Assembly (NCBI GenBank): GCA_947176325.1
Contig: CAMWQD010000006.1
Location: 1 to 18,213 of the forward strand
DNA from: an uncultured Bacteroidales bacterium
Lineage (GTDB): Bacteria; Bacteroidota; Bacteroidia; Bacteroidales; P3
Direction: 5' to 3'
Length of the DNA: 18,213 bases
This document shows, in pieces, positions 1-9,400 of the stretch. The notes under the pieces were generated by a model. It had not been told where the DNA came from. It saw only the letters and a program-made list of their open reading frames with translations, and did not search any database. The stretch's first letter is position 1; each line of letters opens with the position of its first letter. The position numbers and the translations under genes were made by a program.

Positions 1-1089
1 GATATAGAAACGTCCCGGCTGCGGCTTCACGGCGGCAATCTGCGAGCTTTCGCCCGTCTTTTGGGCGGGTTTGGCGGCGGGTTTCTCCGCAGGCTTGGCG
101 GCAGGCTTGGCGGCAGGCTTCTCCACCGGCTTGGCGGCGGGTTTGGTGCTGGCCAGCGGTTGGGGCGACGCCTTGGCGGCCTTTTCCGCTTCCTTCTTCT
201 CTTTCTCGCCGGCAATAATCTGCTGTTCCACGGCCTTGTTCTCTTCCGCCTTCCGGTTCATCTCGGTCTCGGTGGCGGAGGTCATCTCGTCCTCGTAAAT
301 CATCTCGTCCACATTCTCCTCCAAATCCATCTCGTCCATGGCGGGCAGACCCATCTGCACGGCCTTAGGCTCGGCGCCTATGCCCAACACATCGCGACGG
401 ATAGGGGTGACGGAAAACATCAGCACCAACAGAACCACAACAGCGCAGAACACAATAAACCACCAGCGCGTGTAGAAAGGTTCCGCGTCCCCTCTTTCGG
501 GGCGCACGGGGCGAGGCTGCGGCCTTGTCGGACGGCCATTGTTGCCGCCCAGCGAAATCGTCTTGCCCGAACCGCCCGGATTCGGCACGGCGCGGAGCTT
601 GGGTTTCTCGATATTCGGACGGGGACGCTGGGGACGGTTGATGGGGGGCAACACCAAACGTTCGGGCTGCACCTCCGCAGGGGCGGGCTTCACGGGCTCC
701 GCAACGGGAGCGGCAGGCGCGGCGGGCGTCTCCAGGCCGAAATGTGCGTCGTTCTCGCTTCCCTGTGCCATGAACGGGTTGAAATTCACGCGATCCTGTT
801 CAATCACAAAGGTTCCCACGCCGTCCACATTCACCATTCCCGCATCCTTCAATTCCTGCAAAAGTCCGCGCACCCAGGCTTCCATGCCCTGACGCACTTC
901 CTCTTCGGTTCTATTTTCTTCGAAAGCGATGAAATTCAGAAACGCCTTGTCGTTGGGCGGCACTTCCTTGAAAAGAATACAGGCCTTTCCGTCCTGCTGT
1001 CCTGCATAAAACACGCCCAATCCCGGAACAGCGGCCTCCATGGAGGGCTGTTCGTTCAAAAACCGTTTCAAATATTCGGTAACTTTCAT
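1..1089 (-). CDS. HU-CCDC81-like, single-pass membrane protein (probable SPOR-domain protein), 3' end cut by window edge
   Basis: The reading frame is open from an ATG at 1087-1089 to the left edge, giving 363 residues with no stop. Residues 1-105 resemble the Bacteroidota HU-CCDC81 N-terminal region, with two HU-like glycine turns (GLGVF at 23-27 and GVGTF at 90-94). Residues 120-205 are Pro/Arg-rich and probably disordered. A single transmembrane helix spans about 209-227 (starts WWFIVFC). Acidic and charged stretches follow (250-305), then KPAA-type repeats (316-343). The family is usually annotated as 'HU-CCDC81 and SPOR domain-containing protein'; the SPOR domain, which binds denuded peptidoglycan, would lie beyond the edge and is inferred. 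The topology suggests a cytoplasmic HU-like part and a periplasmic tail. It lies 53 nt downstream of the kinase gene with no clear promoter between, so the two are probably co-transcribed. The function is not established; a role linking DNA or a partner protein to the cell wall is speculation. Confidence 0.8.
   Translation of the reverse strand, partial: MKVTEYLKRFLNEQPSMEAAVPGLGVFYAGQQDGKACILFKEVPPNDKAFLNFIAFEENRTEEEVRQGMEAWVRGLLQELKDAGMVNVDGVGTFVIEQDRVNFNPFMAQGSENDAHFGLETPAAPAAPVAEPVKPAPAEVQPERLVLPPINRPQRPRPNIEKPKLRAVPNPGGSGKTISLGGNNGRPTRPQPRPVRPERGDAEPFYTRWWFIVFCAVVVLLVLMFSVTPIRRDVLGIGAEPKAVQMGLPAMDEMDLEENVDEMIYEDEMTSATETEMNRKAEENKAVEQQIIAGEKEKKEAEKAAKASPQPLASTKPAAKPVEKPAAKPAAKPAEKPAAKPAQKTGESSQIAAVKPQPGRFYI
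61..144 (-). repeat. 12-bp coding repeat, seven KPAA-type tetrapeptides
   Basis: Residues 316-343 of the edge protein form seven tetrapeptides with Lys-Pro at the first two positions (KPAA, KPVE, KPAA, KPAA, KPAE, KPAA, KPAQ), a 12-bp period at DNA level. It is low-complexity, positively charged and probably an extended linker between the membrane helix and a C-terminal domain. Such repeats often vary in copy number between strains. Confidence 0.85.
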
Positions 1090-1142
1090 ATCCGTCTTGT
1101 TTTTTTAAATCTTTTCCCTTTATTAATATAAAATCACGCCTT

Positions 1143-1760
1143 TTAGAACAACCCGTTTATCTGCGCGTCAATCCGCTCGATAATCGAGCCCAAGTCCTCG
1201 GGCTTGTTGCGGAAATCCAAATCATCCACATCCACAATCAGCAGCTTGCCCTGCGTATAGTGCTTTATCCACTCCTCGTAGCGTTCGTTGAGGCTCTTGA
1301 GATAGTCCAGACGGATGCCGTCTTCGTAATCCCTGCCCCGCAACTGAATCTGCCTTACCAACGTGGGCACCTCCGCACGCAGATACACCAGCAAATCGGG
1401 CGCCTGGATAAACGAATTCATCAGTTCGAACAACGACACGTAGTTTTCGAAATCGCGCGTGGTCATGAGGCCCATCGCATGCAGGTTGGGCGCGAAGATA
1501 TAGGCATCTTCGTAAATGGTTCTGTCCTGAATGATGTTCTTGCCCTTCTTGCGGATGTCGAGAATCTGACGGAAGCGCGTATTGAGGAAGTAAATCTGAA
1601 TGTTGAACGACCAGCGGCGCATATCCTCGTAGAAACTGTCCAGATAAGGATTGTCGTCCACGGCCTCATACATGGGCTTCCACTTGTAATGCTTCGCTAA
1701 AAGTCCTGTAAGTGTGGTCTTTCCTGAGCCGATATTACCGGCTATGGCCAAGTGCATCAT
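1143..1760 (-). CDS. Deoxynucleoside kinase (dGK/dAK/dCK-type family)
   Basis: This 205-residue protein phosphorylates deoxynucleosides to 5'-monophosphates with ATP in the salvage pathway, in the cytoplasm. The P-loop is GNIGSGKT at residues 8-15. Glu32, in the YEAVDDNPYL segment, occupies the place of the family's catalytic base and substrate contact. DRT at 79-81 corresponds to the DRS/ERS motif, and RGRDYE at 141-146 is the Arg-rich lid that closes over ATP. The length is typical for bacterial members. Two ATG codons stand in tandem at 1755-1760; either could start, and the first is taken. The specific substrate cannot be read from the sequence. The gene follows the rpoC-operon terminator, so it probably has its own promoter, and it is likely co-transcribed with the membrane protein gene downstream. 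Confidence 0.9.
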   Translation of the reverse strand: MMHLAIAGNIGSGKTTLTGLLAKHYKWKPMYEAVDDNPYLDSFYEDMRRWSFNIQIYFLNTRFRQILDIRKKGKNIIQDRTIYEDAYIFAPNLHAMGLMTTRDFENYVSLFELMNSFIQAPDLLVYLRAEVPTLVRQIQLRGRDYEDGIRLDYLKSLNERYEEWIKHYTQGKLLIVDVDDLDFRNKPEDLGSIIERIDAQINGLF

Positions 1761-1801
1761 GGTTCAAAAAATTATAAAATCCGCAACTGCGTATAACCTT
1801 G

Positions 1802-1809
1802 CGAAGATA
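1802..1809 (-). promoter_or_regulatory. Possible -7 element for the kinase gene
   Basis: Minus-strand TATCTTCG matches the Bacteroidota -7 consensus TAnnTTTG except at one base, about 42 nt upstream of the kinase start. No TTTG is found 19-21 nt upstream of it, where the terminator stem lies. Weak evidence, supported by position: some promoter is needed after the terminator. Confidence 0.35.
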
Positions 1810-1810
1810 C

Positions 1811-1844
1811 AAAAAAAACCCCGAAACCTTGCGGTTTCGGGGTT
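1811..1844 (-). terminator. Intrinsic terminator of the tRNA-tuf-rpl-rpoBC-DUF3467 operon
   Basis: On the minus strand a perfect 12-bp stem (AACCCCGAAACC paired with GGTTTCGGGGTT) encloses a GCAA tetraloop of the stable GNRA type and runs into a tract of eight T. It begins 35 nt after the DUF3467 stop codon and ends the long operon. The outer A-T pairs use part of the T tract, so the effective stem is 10-12 bp. Confidence 0.92.
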
Positions 1845-1879
1845 CCCTTTGGTTTTTCAACCGACTTTTTCGCCTCCGC

Positions 1880-2185
1880 CTATGCCTCCGCGGGAGGAAT
1901 GTTCATATAGGCGGGCGTCGCATTGGGTTCCGGCTCGGTGATAGGCCCGAAAACACTCTCGTATTTACGGACGTTGTCGGCCAAAGCCCGCATCAGACGC
2001 TTGGCGTGCTGCGGAGTCAGAATCACCCGAGACTTCACCCTCGCCTTCTCCACGCCCGGCATCATGCGGATGAAATCCACAATGAATTCGGACTGGGAAT
2101 GGGTAATCAGAGCCAAGTTGGCGTACATGCCTTCGGCCACCTCGGCGGGCAATTCAATCTGCAGCTTCTTTTCTTCCTTTTCCAT
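1880..2185 (-). CDS. DUF3467 family protein, directly behind rpoC
   Basis: This 101-residue protein is recognised as DUF3467, a small family widespread in Bacteroidota and often found after rpoC. It has a charged start (MEKEEKKLQ), a central segment around residues 30-70 with SQSEFIVDF, a PGVEKARVKSR stretch and TPQHAKRL, then a Pro/Ala-rich tail (EPEPNATPAYMN). There is no membrane segment or signal peptide. Its ATG (2183-2185) begins one base after the rpoC stop codon, so translation is almost certainly coupled, and it is the last gene before the terminator. The biochemical function is unknown. The fixed position suggests a role connected with RNA polymerase or its regulation, but that is inference from context only. 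Confidence 0.88.
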   Translation of the reverse strand: MEKEEKKLQIELPAEVAEGMYANLALITHSQSEFIVDFIRMMPGVEKARVKSRVILTPQHAKRLMRALADNVRKYESVFGPITEPEPNATPAYMNIPPAEA

Positions 2186-2186
2186 G

Positions 2187-5100
2187 TTAGTTTTCTCTAT
2201 CGACGTTCAGCAAGGCTTCGTATTCGTCCTTCGAATACACCACGTTTCCGCGGTATTCGTTCAGACCCGTACCGGCGGGAATCAAGTGACCCACCAACAC
2301 GTTTTCCTTCAGGCCTTCCAAGTAGTCCACCTTGCCGTTGATGGCGGCATCGGTAAGCACCTTGGTGGTTTCCTGGAACGAAGCGGCGGAGAGGAAGCTC
2401 TTCACCTGCAACGAAGCACGGGTGATACCCTGCAGCACCTGACGGGCCACGGCGGGACGCGCATCGCGCACTTCCACCAGTTTCATGCCCTTGCGGCGCA
2501 ATACCGAGTTCTCGTCGCGCAAGGCGCGGGCCGAGAGAATCTGCCCGGCCTTCACCGTTTCGGAGTCGCCGGCGTCCACCACCACTTTTTCGCCGTAGAT
2601 CTTGTCGTTCTCTTCCACAAAATCCACTTTGTTCACCATTTCGCCTTCGAGGAAATTGGTGTCGCCCGGGTCGAGCACTTCCACCTTGCGCATCATCTGA
2701 CGCACAATCACTTCAAAGTGCTTGTCGTTGATCTTCACACCTTGCAGACGGTATACTTCCTGAATTTCGTTCACAATGTATTCCTGCACCTTCATCGGGC
2801 CCTTGATGGCCAAGATGTCGGCCGGCGTAACGGCGCCTTCCGAAAGCGGTGTACCCGCCTTCACGTAGTCGTTTTCCTGCGCCAGAATCTGCTTGGAGGT
2901 AGGAATGAGGTAGGACTTCACGTCGCCCATACGCGAGGTAAGGATAACTTCCTTGTGTCCGCGCTTGAGTTTCTTGCCGAAGCTTACCACACCGTCGATT
3001 TCGGCCACAATGGCGGGGTCGGACGGGTTGCGCGCCTCGAACAGTTCCGTAACGCGGGGCAGACCGCCCGTGATGTCGCCCGACTTGCCGAACGAACGGG
3101 GAATCTTCACCAGAATGTCACCCGCCTTGATGTTCATATCGTCTTCCAACTGCACGTGCGCTCCCACGGGAATGTCGTAGATCTTGAGCACTTCGCCGTT
3201 CTTGTCCACGATATTGATGGCGGGCGTCTTGGATTTCTGACGCGATTCGATAATCACCTTGTCCTTGTAACCGGTCTGTTCGTCCGATTCTTCGCGGTAG
3301 GTGACGTTTTCGAGCAGGTTCTGCAACGAAACCTTACCGGCCACTTCCGAAACGATGACGGCGTTGTAGGGATCCCAGTCGGCAATCTTGGTGCCGGCCT
3401 TCACCGCCTCGCCGGGCTGCACGTAGAGCGAAGCGCCGTAGGGGATGTTGGTGCTGGTGAGCACCGAATGCGTGTTGGGGTCTACCAGACGCATTTCGGC
3501 CGAACGGCCGATAACCACCTGATGCTTGCCCTCGTCGGTCTTGTAATCCACCGCGCGCAGTTCCTCGATTTCCACGATACCGTCGTATTTGACGGTGATG
3601 TTGGAGTTGATGCCGGTATTGCCGCCGGCCACACCGCCCACGTGGAAGGTACGAAGCGTAAGCTGCGTACCGGGCTCGCCGATGGACTGGGCGGCGATGA
3701 CACCCACCGCCTCGCCTTTCTGCACCATCTTGTTGGTGGCGAGATTTCGGCCGTAGCACTTGGCGCAGACACCGTGCTTGGATTCGCAGGTAAGCACCGA
3801 ACGGATTTCCACTTCCTCAATCGGCGATTCCTCGATTTCCTTGGCTATGTCTTCGGTAATTTCCTCACCGGCCTTCACAATCAGCTTGCCGGTCTGCGGA
3901 TGAATCACATCGTCTATCGTGGTGCGGCCCAAGATTCTTTCGTAGAGCGATTCCACCACATCGTCGTTCTTCTTGAGCGCCGTGGCAATCAAGCCGCGTT
4001 GCGTGTGGCAGTCTTCCTCCGAAATAATCACATCCTGCGAAACGTCCACCAGACGACGCGTCAGATAACCGGCGTCGGCGGTCTTCAACGCGGTGTCGGC
4101 AAGACCCTTGCGCGCACCGTGCGTGGAGATGAAGTACTCCAATACCGAAAGACCTTCCTTGAAGTTCGACAAGATAGGGTTCTCGATGATTTCACCGCCG
4201 CTGGCACCCGATTTCTGAGGCTTGGCCATAAGACCACGCATACCGCACAGCTGACGGATCTGTTCCTTGGAACCACGCGCGCCCGAATCCAACATCATGT
4301 AGACGGGGTTGAAACCCTGTCTGTCGGACGACAACTGCTGCATCACCGCATTGGTGAGCTTGTTGTTGGTGTGTGTCCAGATATCGATGATTTGGTTGTA
4401 ACGCTCGTTGTTGGTGATGAAACCCATGTTGTAGTTGTTCATCACTTCGTCCACGTCGCTGTTGGCCTTGGTGATGAGTTCTTCCTTCACCTGCGGGATA
4501 ATCACGTCGCCGAGGTTGAACGAAAGACTGCCCCTGAAGGCGGTGCGGTAACCCATGCTCTTGATGTCGTCGAGGAACTTCACCGTGCGCGACATGCCGC
4601 ATTTCTTGAGCACGTCGGAGATGATGTCACGCAACGACTTCTTCGTCAGCAGTTCGTTGATGAAGCCGTATTCCTTGGGCACCACCTGATTGAACAGGAT
4701 ACGTCCCACGGTGGTTTCGAGCAGATAGGGCTTTCCCTCTGCGTCCGTCAGACGGATCTTCACCCAAGCGTGCATATCCACCTGGCCTTCGTTGTGGGCG
4801 ATGATGGCTTCTTCGTCCGAATAGAACACCGAACCTTCGCCTTTCACCACAAAGTCCTTTTCGGTCTTGAGGCCTTTGGTCAGATAATACAGACCCAAGA
4901 CCATGTCCTGCGAAGGCACCGTGATAGGCGCACCGTTGGCGGGGTTGAGGATGTTGTGCGAAGCCAGCATCAGAAGCTGGGCTTCCAGAATGGCGGCGTT
5001 GCCGAGGGGCACGTGCACGGCCATCTGGTCACCGTCGAAGTCGGCGTTGAAGGCCGTACAGCACAAGGGGTGCAGACGCATGGCCTTGCCTTCTATCAGT

Positions 5101-6461
5101 TTGGGCTGGAACGCCTGGATACCCAGACGGTGCAAGGTCGGGGCCCGGTTCATCAGAACGGGATGACCTTTCAATATGTTTTCAAGAATATCCCAAACAA
5201 TGGGATCCTTGCGTTCTACAATCTTCTTGGCCGATTTCACGGTCTTGACAATGCCGCGTTCCAACATCTTGCGGATGATGAACGGCTTGTACAATTCGGC
5301 GGCCATGTCCTTGGGAAGACCCATTTCGTTCATCTTCAAATCGGGGCCTACCACAATGACCGAACGGCCGGAATAGTCCACACGTTTACCCAAGAGGTTC
5401 TGACGGAAACGGCCCTGCTTTCCTTTCAAGCTGTCGGAAAGAGACTTGAGCATACGGGCACCTTCGCTCTTGGAAGAACGCGCCTTGCGCGAATTGTCGA
5501 ACAGAGAATCGACGGCTTCCTGCAACATACGCTTCTCGTTGCGCATGATTACGTCGGGAGCCTTGATTTCGATGAGTTTCTTGAGGCGGTTGTTGCGGAT
5601 GATGACGCGACGATACAGATCGTTCAGGTCGGAGGTGGCGAAACGGCCGCCGTCGAGGGGCACCAAAGGACGCAAATCGGGCGGAATCACCGGAATCACC
5701 TTCATGATCATCCATTCGGGACGGTTCTCGATGCGGGTCTGCGATTCGCGGAAAGCTTCCACCACGTTGAGGCGTTTCAAGGCTTCCTGCTTGCGTTGCT
5801 GCGAAGTTTCGTTGTTGGCCTTGTCGCGCAGTTCGTAGGAAAGCGACTCCACATCGATTTCCTTCAACAAATCGTAGAGAGCCTCACCGCCCATCTTGGC
5901 GATGAACTTGTTGGGATCCTCGTCGTCGAGCAACTGGTTGTCGGCGGGCAGAGAGTCGATAATGGCGTAGTACTCTTCGTCCGAAAGGAACTGCAATTTC
6001 TCGATGCCGTCCTTGGCCTTGATACCGGGTTGAATCACCACATACTTCTCGTAGTAGATGATCGATTCCAGTTTCTTGGTCTGAATGCCGAGCAAAGCCC
6101 CGATTTTATTGGGCAGGGAGCGGAAAAACCAGATATGCGCCACGGGCACCACCAGCTGGATGTGGCCCATACGTTCGCGACGCACTTTCTTTTCGGTCAC
6201 TTCCACACCGCAACGGTCGCAGACGATACCCTTATAGCGAATTCTCTTATACTTTCCGCAATGACATTCCCAGTCTTTGGTGGGACCGAAAATACGCTCA
6301 CAGAAAAGCCCGTCACTTTCCGGCTTGTAGGTACGATAGTTAATCGTCTCCGGTTTGGTCACTTCGCCGTGCGAACGTTCCAGAATCGTTTCGGGCGAAG
6401 CGAGGCTTACCGTGATTTTATTGAAGTCCAGCACTACCGGACCTTCTTTCTTCAATGCCAT
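2187..6461 (-). CDS. rpoC: DNA-directed RNA polymerase subunit beta'
   Basis: This is the 1424-residue beta' subunit, which carries the catalytic magnesium site of RNA polymerase. The N-terminal zinc site has Cys66, Cys68, Cys81 and Cys84. The active-site loop NADFDGDQ lies at 472-479 and its three Asp residues bind Mg2+. The bridge helix lies around 770-807, the second zinc site uses Cys817, Cys891, Cys898 and Cys901, and the trigger loop segment (GEPGTQLTLRTFHVGG) lies around 927-942. The length is usual for Bacteroidota, and no frameshift or missing key residue is seen. It starts 31 nt after rpoB and is followed at one base by the DUF3467 gene. None of its codons is TTA, CTA or TCA, which reflects strong codon selection in a highly expressed gene. 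Confidence 0.99.
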   Translation of the reverse strand: MALKKEGPVVLDFNKITVSLASPETILERSHGEVTKPETINYRTYKPESDGLFCERIFGPTKDWECHCGKYKRIRYKGIVCDRCGVEVTEKKVRRERMGHIQLVVPVAHIWFFRSLPNKIGALLGIQTKKLESIIYYEKYVVIQPGIKAKDGIEKLQFLSDEEYYAIIDSLPADNQLLDDEDPNKFIAKMGGEALYDLLKEIDVESLSYELRDKANNETSQQRKQEALKRLNVVEAFRESQTRIENRPEWMIMKVIPVIPPDLRPLVPLDGGRFATSDLNDLYRRVIIRNNRLKKLIEIKAPDVIMRNEKRMLQEAVDSLFDNSRKARSSKSEGARMLKSLSDSLKGKQGRFRQNLLGKRVDYSGRSVIVVGPDLKMNEMGLPKDMAAELYKPFIIRKMLERGIVKTVKSAKKIVERKDPIVWDILENILKGHPVLMNRAPTLHRLGIQAFQPKLIEGKAMRLHPLCCTAFNADFDGDQMAVHVPLGNAAILEAQLLMLASHNILNPANGAPITVPSQDMVLGLYYLTKGLKTEKDFVVKGEGSVFYSDEEAIIAHNEGQVDMHAWVKIRLTDAEGKPYLLETTVGRILFNQVVPKEYGFINELLTKKSLRDIISDVLKKCGMSRTVKFLDDIKSMGYRTAFRGSLSFNLGDVIIPQVKEELITKANSDVDEVMNNYNMGFITNNERYNQIIDIWTHTNNKLTNAVMQQLSSDRQGFNPVYMMLDSGARGSKEQIRQLCGMRGLMAKPQKSGASGGEIIENPILSNFKEGLSVLEYFISTHGARKGLADTALKTADAGYLTRRLVDVSQDVIISEEDCHTQRGLIATALKKNDDVVESLYERILGRTTIDDVIHPQTGKLIVKAGEEITEDIAKEIEESPIEEVEIRSVLTCESKHGVCAKCYGRNLATNKMVQKGEAVGVIAAQSIGEPGTQLTLRTFHVGGVAGGNTGINSNITVKYDGIVEIEELRAVDYKTDEGKHQVVIGRSAEMRLVDPNTHSVLTSTNIPYGASLYVQPGEAVKAGTKIADWDPYNAVIVSEVAGKVSLQNLLENVTYREESDEQTGYKDKVIIESRQKSKTPAINIVDKNGEVLKIYDIPVGAHVQLEDDMNIKAGDILVKIPRSFGKSGDITGGLPRVTELFEARNPSDPAIVAEIDGVVSFGKKLKRGHKEVILTSRMGDVKSYLIPTSKQILAQENDYVKAGTPLSEGAVTPADILAIKGPMKVQEYIVNEIQEVYRLQGVKINDKHFEVIVRQMMRKVEVLDPGDTNFLEGEMVNKVDFVEENDKIYGEKVVVDAGDSETVKAGQILSARALRDENSVLRRKGMKLVEVRDARPAVARQVLQGITRASLQVKSFLSAASFQETTKVLTDAAINGKVDYLEGLKENVLVGHLIPAGTGLNEYRGNVVYSKDEYEALLNVDREN

Positions 6462-6492
6462 ATCTTGTATTGAATTATATTACAACTAAATT

Positions 6493-9400
6493 CTATTTCG
6501 AAAAGGTGATTTCCAAGCCCAAGCCACGCAATTCGTTCACCAAAACGTTGAACGATTCGGGAATGGAGGGCGTAGGCATGTTCTCGCCTTTCACAATAGC
6601 TTCGTAGGTCTTGGCACGTCCCACCACATCGTCCGACTTCACGGTGAGCACTTCCTGCAGGATATTGGCCGCACCGAAGGCTTCGAGCGCCCAGATTTCC
6701 ATTTCACCGAACCTCTGACCGCCGAACTGCGCCTTACCGCCCAGAGGCTGCTGGGTGATGAGCGAGTACGGTCCGATGGAACGGGCGTGCATCTTGTCGT
6801 CGATCATGTGGTGGAGCTTAATCATGTAGATATAGCCCACGGTTGCCGGCTGGTCGAAACGTTCGCCCGTTTCCCCGTCGTAGAGGTAGGTGCGGCCGTA
6901 GCGCGGCAGACCCGCCTTGTCGGTATAGGCGTCGATTTCTTCGGGCAGGGCGCCGTCGAAGATAGGCGTGGCGAACTGCAGGCCCAGTTTCTTGCCGGCC
7001 CAACCCAAAACGGTTTCGTAAATCTGACCCAAGTTCATACGCGAAGGTACACCCAGAGGGTTCAGCACGATATCCACCGGCGTTCCGTCCGCCAGGAAGG
7101 GCATATCCTCGGCACGTACGATACGCGCCACGATACCCTTGTTTCCGTGACGGCCCGACATCTTGTCGCCGATCTTGAGCTTGCGCTTCTTGGCAATCGT
7201 AACCTTGGCCATCTGCACGATACCGCCGGGCAGTTCATCGCCCACGGTAGCCACGAACTTGTCGCGCTGGAAACGTCCGAAAATCTCGCGATACTTGATG
7301 TTGTAGTTGTTGAGCAGACGTTTTACGCAATCGTTGATTTCCGCGTTGGAAGTCCAGTCCGAAGGATTGATGGTCTGATAATCCAATTCGGTGAGGGCTT
7401 TCGCCGTAAAGCGGGCTTTCTTCACAATCACCTCTTCCTTGAGGTTGCTGTAAACGCCGGCCGAAGGCGTGGAACCGAGAATGGAAAGGAGTTTTTCCAC
7501 CAAGCGGGCCTTGAGCGCCTGACTTTCCTTGGTGAATACCTTTTCGAGTTCCTTTACCGTATCCTTGTCTTTGGCCTTGCCCTTGCGGTCTTTGATAGAG
7601 CGGCTGAACAAGCGTTTGCCGATAACCACACCCGTCACCGAAGGCGGTGTCTTGAGCGAGGCATCCTTCACATCGCCCGCCTTGTCGCCGAAAATGGCGC
7701 GCAAGAGTTTTTCTTCGGGCGTGGGGTCGGATTCGCCCTTGGGCGTAATCTTACCGATCAGGATATCGCCTTCCTTCACCTCGGCGCCCACACGGATCAA
7801 ACCGTTGCTGTCGAGGTCTTTGGTGGCTTCCTGACTCACGTTGGGAATATCGTTGGTCAATTCCTCCATGCCGCGCTTGGTCTCGCGCACGTCCATGGTG
7901 TATTCGTCCACGTGAATGGAGGTGAAGAAGTCGTTCTTGATAGCGTTTTCGCTGATAACGATGGCATCCTCGAAGTTATACCCCTTCCAAGGCATGAACG
8001 CCACCATAAGGTTGCGTCCCAAGGCCAGCGAACCGTCTTTGGTGGCATAGCCTTCGCAAAGCACCTGCCCTTTCTTCACCTTGTCGCCCTTGCGGACAAT
8101 CGGCGAAAGGTTGATGCACGAGCTTTGGTTGGTGCGTTGGAATTTGGTGAGGTGATAGGTCTTTTCGTCCTCGTCGAAGCTTACCAGACGGTCGGTATCG
8201 TCCATTTCGTAGCGAATGGTGATGGTGGTGGCGTCCACATAGGTAACCACCCCGTCGCCCTCGGCGTTGATAAGCACACGGGAATCCTGCGCCACATAGG
8301 GCTCCAGACCCGTACCCACGATAGGCACTTCGGGATTGAGCAAAGGCACGGCCTGACGCATCATGTTCGAACCCATCAAGGCACGGTTGGCGTCGTCGTG
8401 TTCGAGGAACGGAATCAACGAAGCGGCGATAGAGGCAATCTGGTTGGGCGCAACGTCCATCAAGGTTACCTGTTCGCGGTCTACAATGGGGAAGTCGGCC
8501 AAGTGGCGCACCTTCAGACGGCTGTCGTGAATGGTGCCGTCCTTTTCAAGAACCGTGCTGGCCTGTGCGATGATATGGTCTTCCTCTTTTTCTGCGGTGA
8601 GATACACCGGCGCTTCGTTTATCTTGACCTTGCCGTTCTCCACTTTGTAGTAGGGCGTCTCGATGAAACCCAGCTTGTCGATGACCGCATAGCAGCACAA
8701 CGACGAGATAAGACCGATGTTGGGGCCTTCGGGCGTTTCAATCGTACACAGACGACCATAGTGCGTGTAGTGAACGTCGCGCACCTCGAAACCGGCGCGC
8801 TCGCGGCTCAGACCTCCGGGGCCCAGGGCGGAAATACGGCGCTTGTGCGTCACTTCCGAAAGCGGGTTGGTCTGGTCCATGAACTGCGAAAGCTGATTGG
8901 TGCCGAAGAACGAGTTGATGACCGAACTCAAGGTCTTGGCGTTAATCAGGTCGGTGGGCGTGAACACCTCGTTGTCGCGCACGTTCATACGCTCGCGGAT
9001 CGTGCGGGCCATACGGTTCAGACCCACGCCGAACTGCGCGTAAAGCTGTTCGCCCACGGTGCGGATGCGACGGTGACTCAGGTGGTCGATATCGTCCACT
9101 TCGGCGTGCGAATTGATGAGCTTGATAAGGTGCTTGATGATGCAGATGATGTCCTCCTTGGTGAGCACGCGCGTCTCGAGCGGAATGTTCAATTCCAGCT
9201 TGCGGTTGATGCGGTAGCGTCCCACCTCGCCCAAATCGTAGCGCTTGTCCGAAAAGAAAAGCTTTTCGATAATGCCGCGGGCCGTTTCTTCGTCGGGCGG
9301 TTCGGCGTTGCGCAACTGCCTGTAGATGAATTCCACCGCTTCCTTGGCATTGTTGGCGGCATCTTTCTGCAAAGTATTGAAGATAATGGAGCAATCCATG

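Noticed and set aside
61..1131. 356-codon plus-strand frame over the edge gene
   Set aside because: Low-complexity Gly/Leu/His translation of the KPAA repeat and linker region; the minus-strand frame has HU-like turns, a membrane helix and a good start.
1923..6473. 1516-codon plus-strand frame opposite rpoC
   Set aside because: Its codons are the exact reverse complement of rpoC codons; it exists because rpoC avoids TTA, CTA and TCA. The protein is His/Val/Phe/Gly-rich with no recognisable domain.
8829..8907. Possible rifampicin-resistance change in rpoB
   Set aside because: Residues equivalent to E. coli Gln513, Asp516, His526 and Ser531 are the sensitive wild-type ones.
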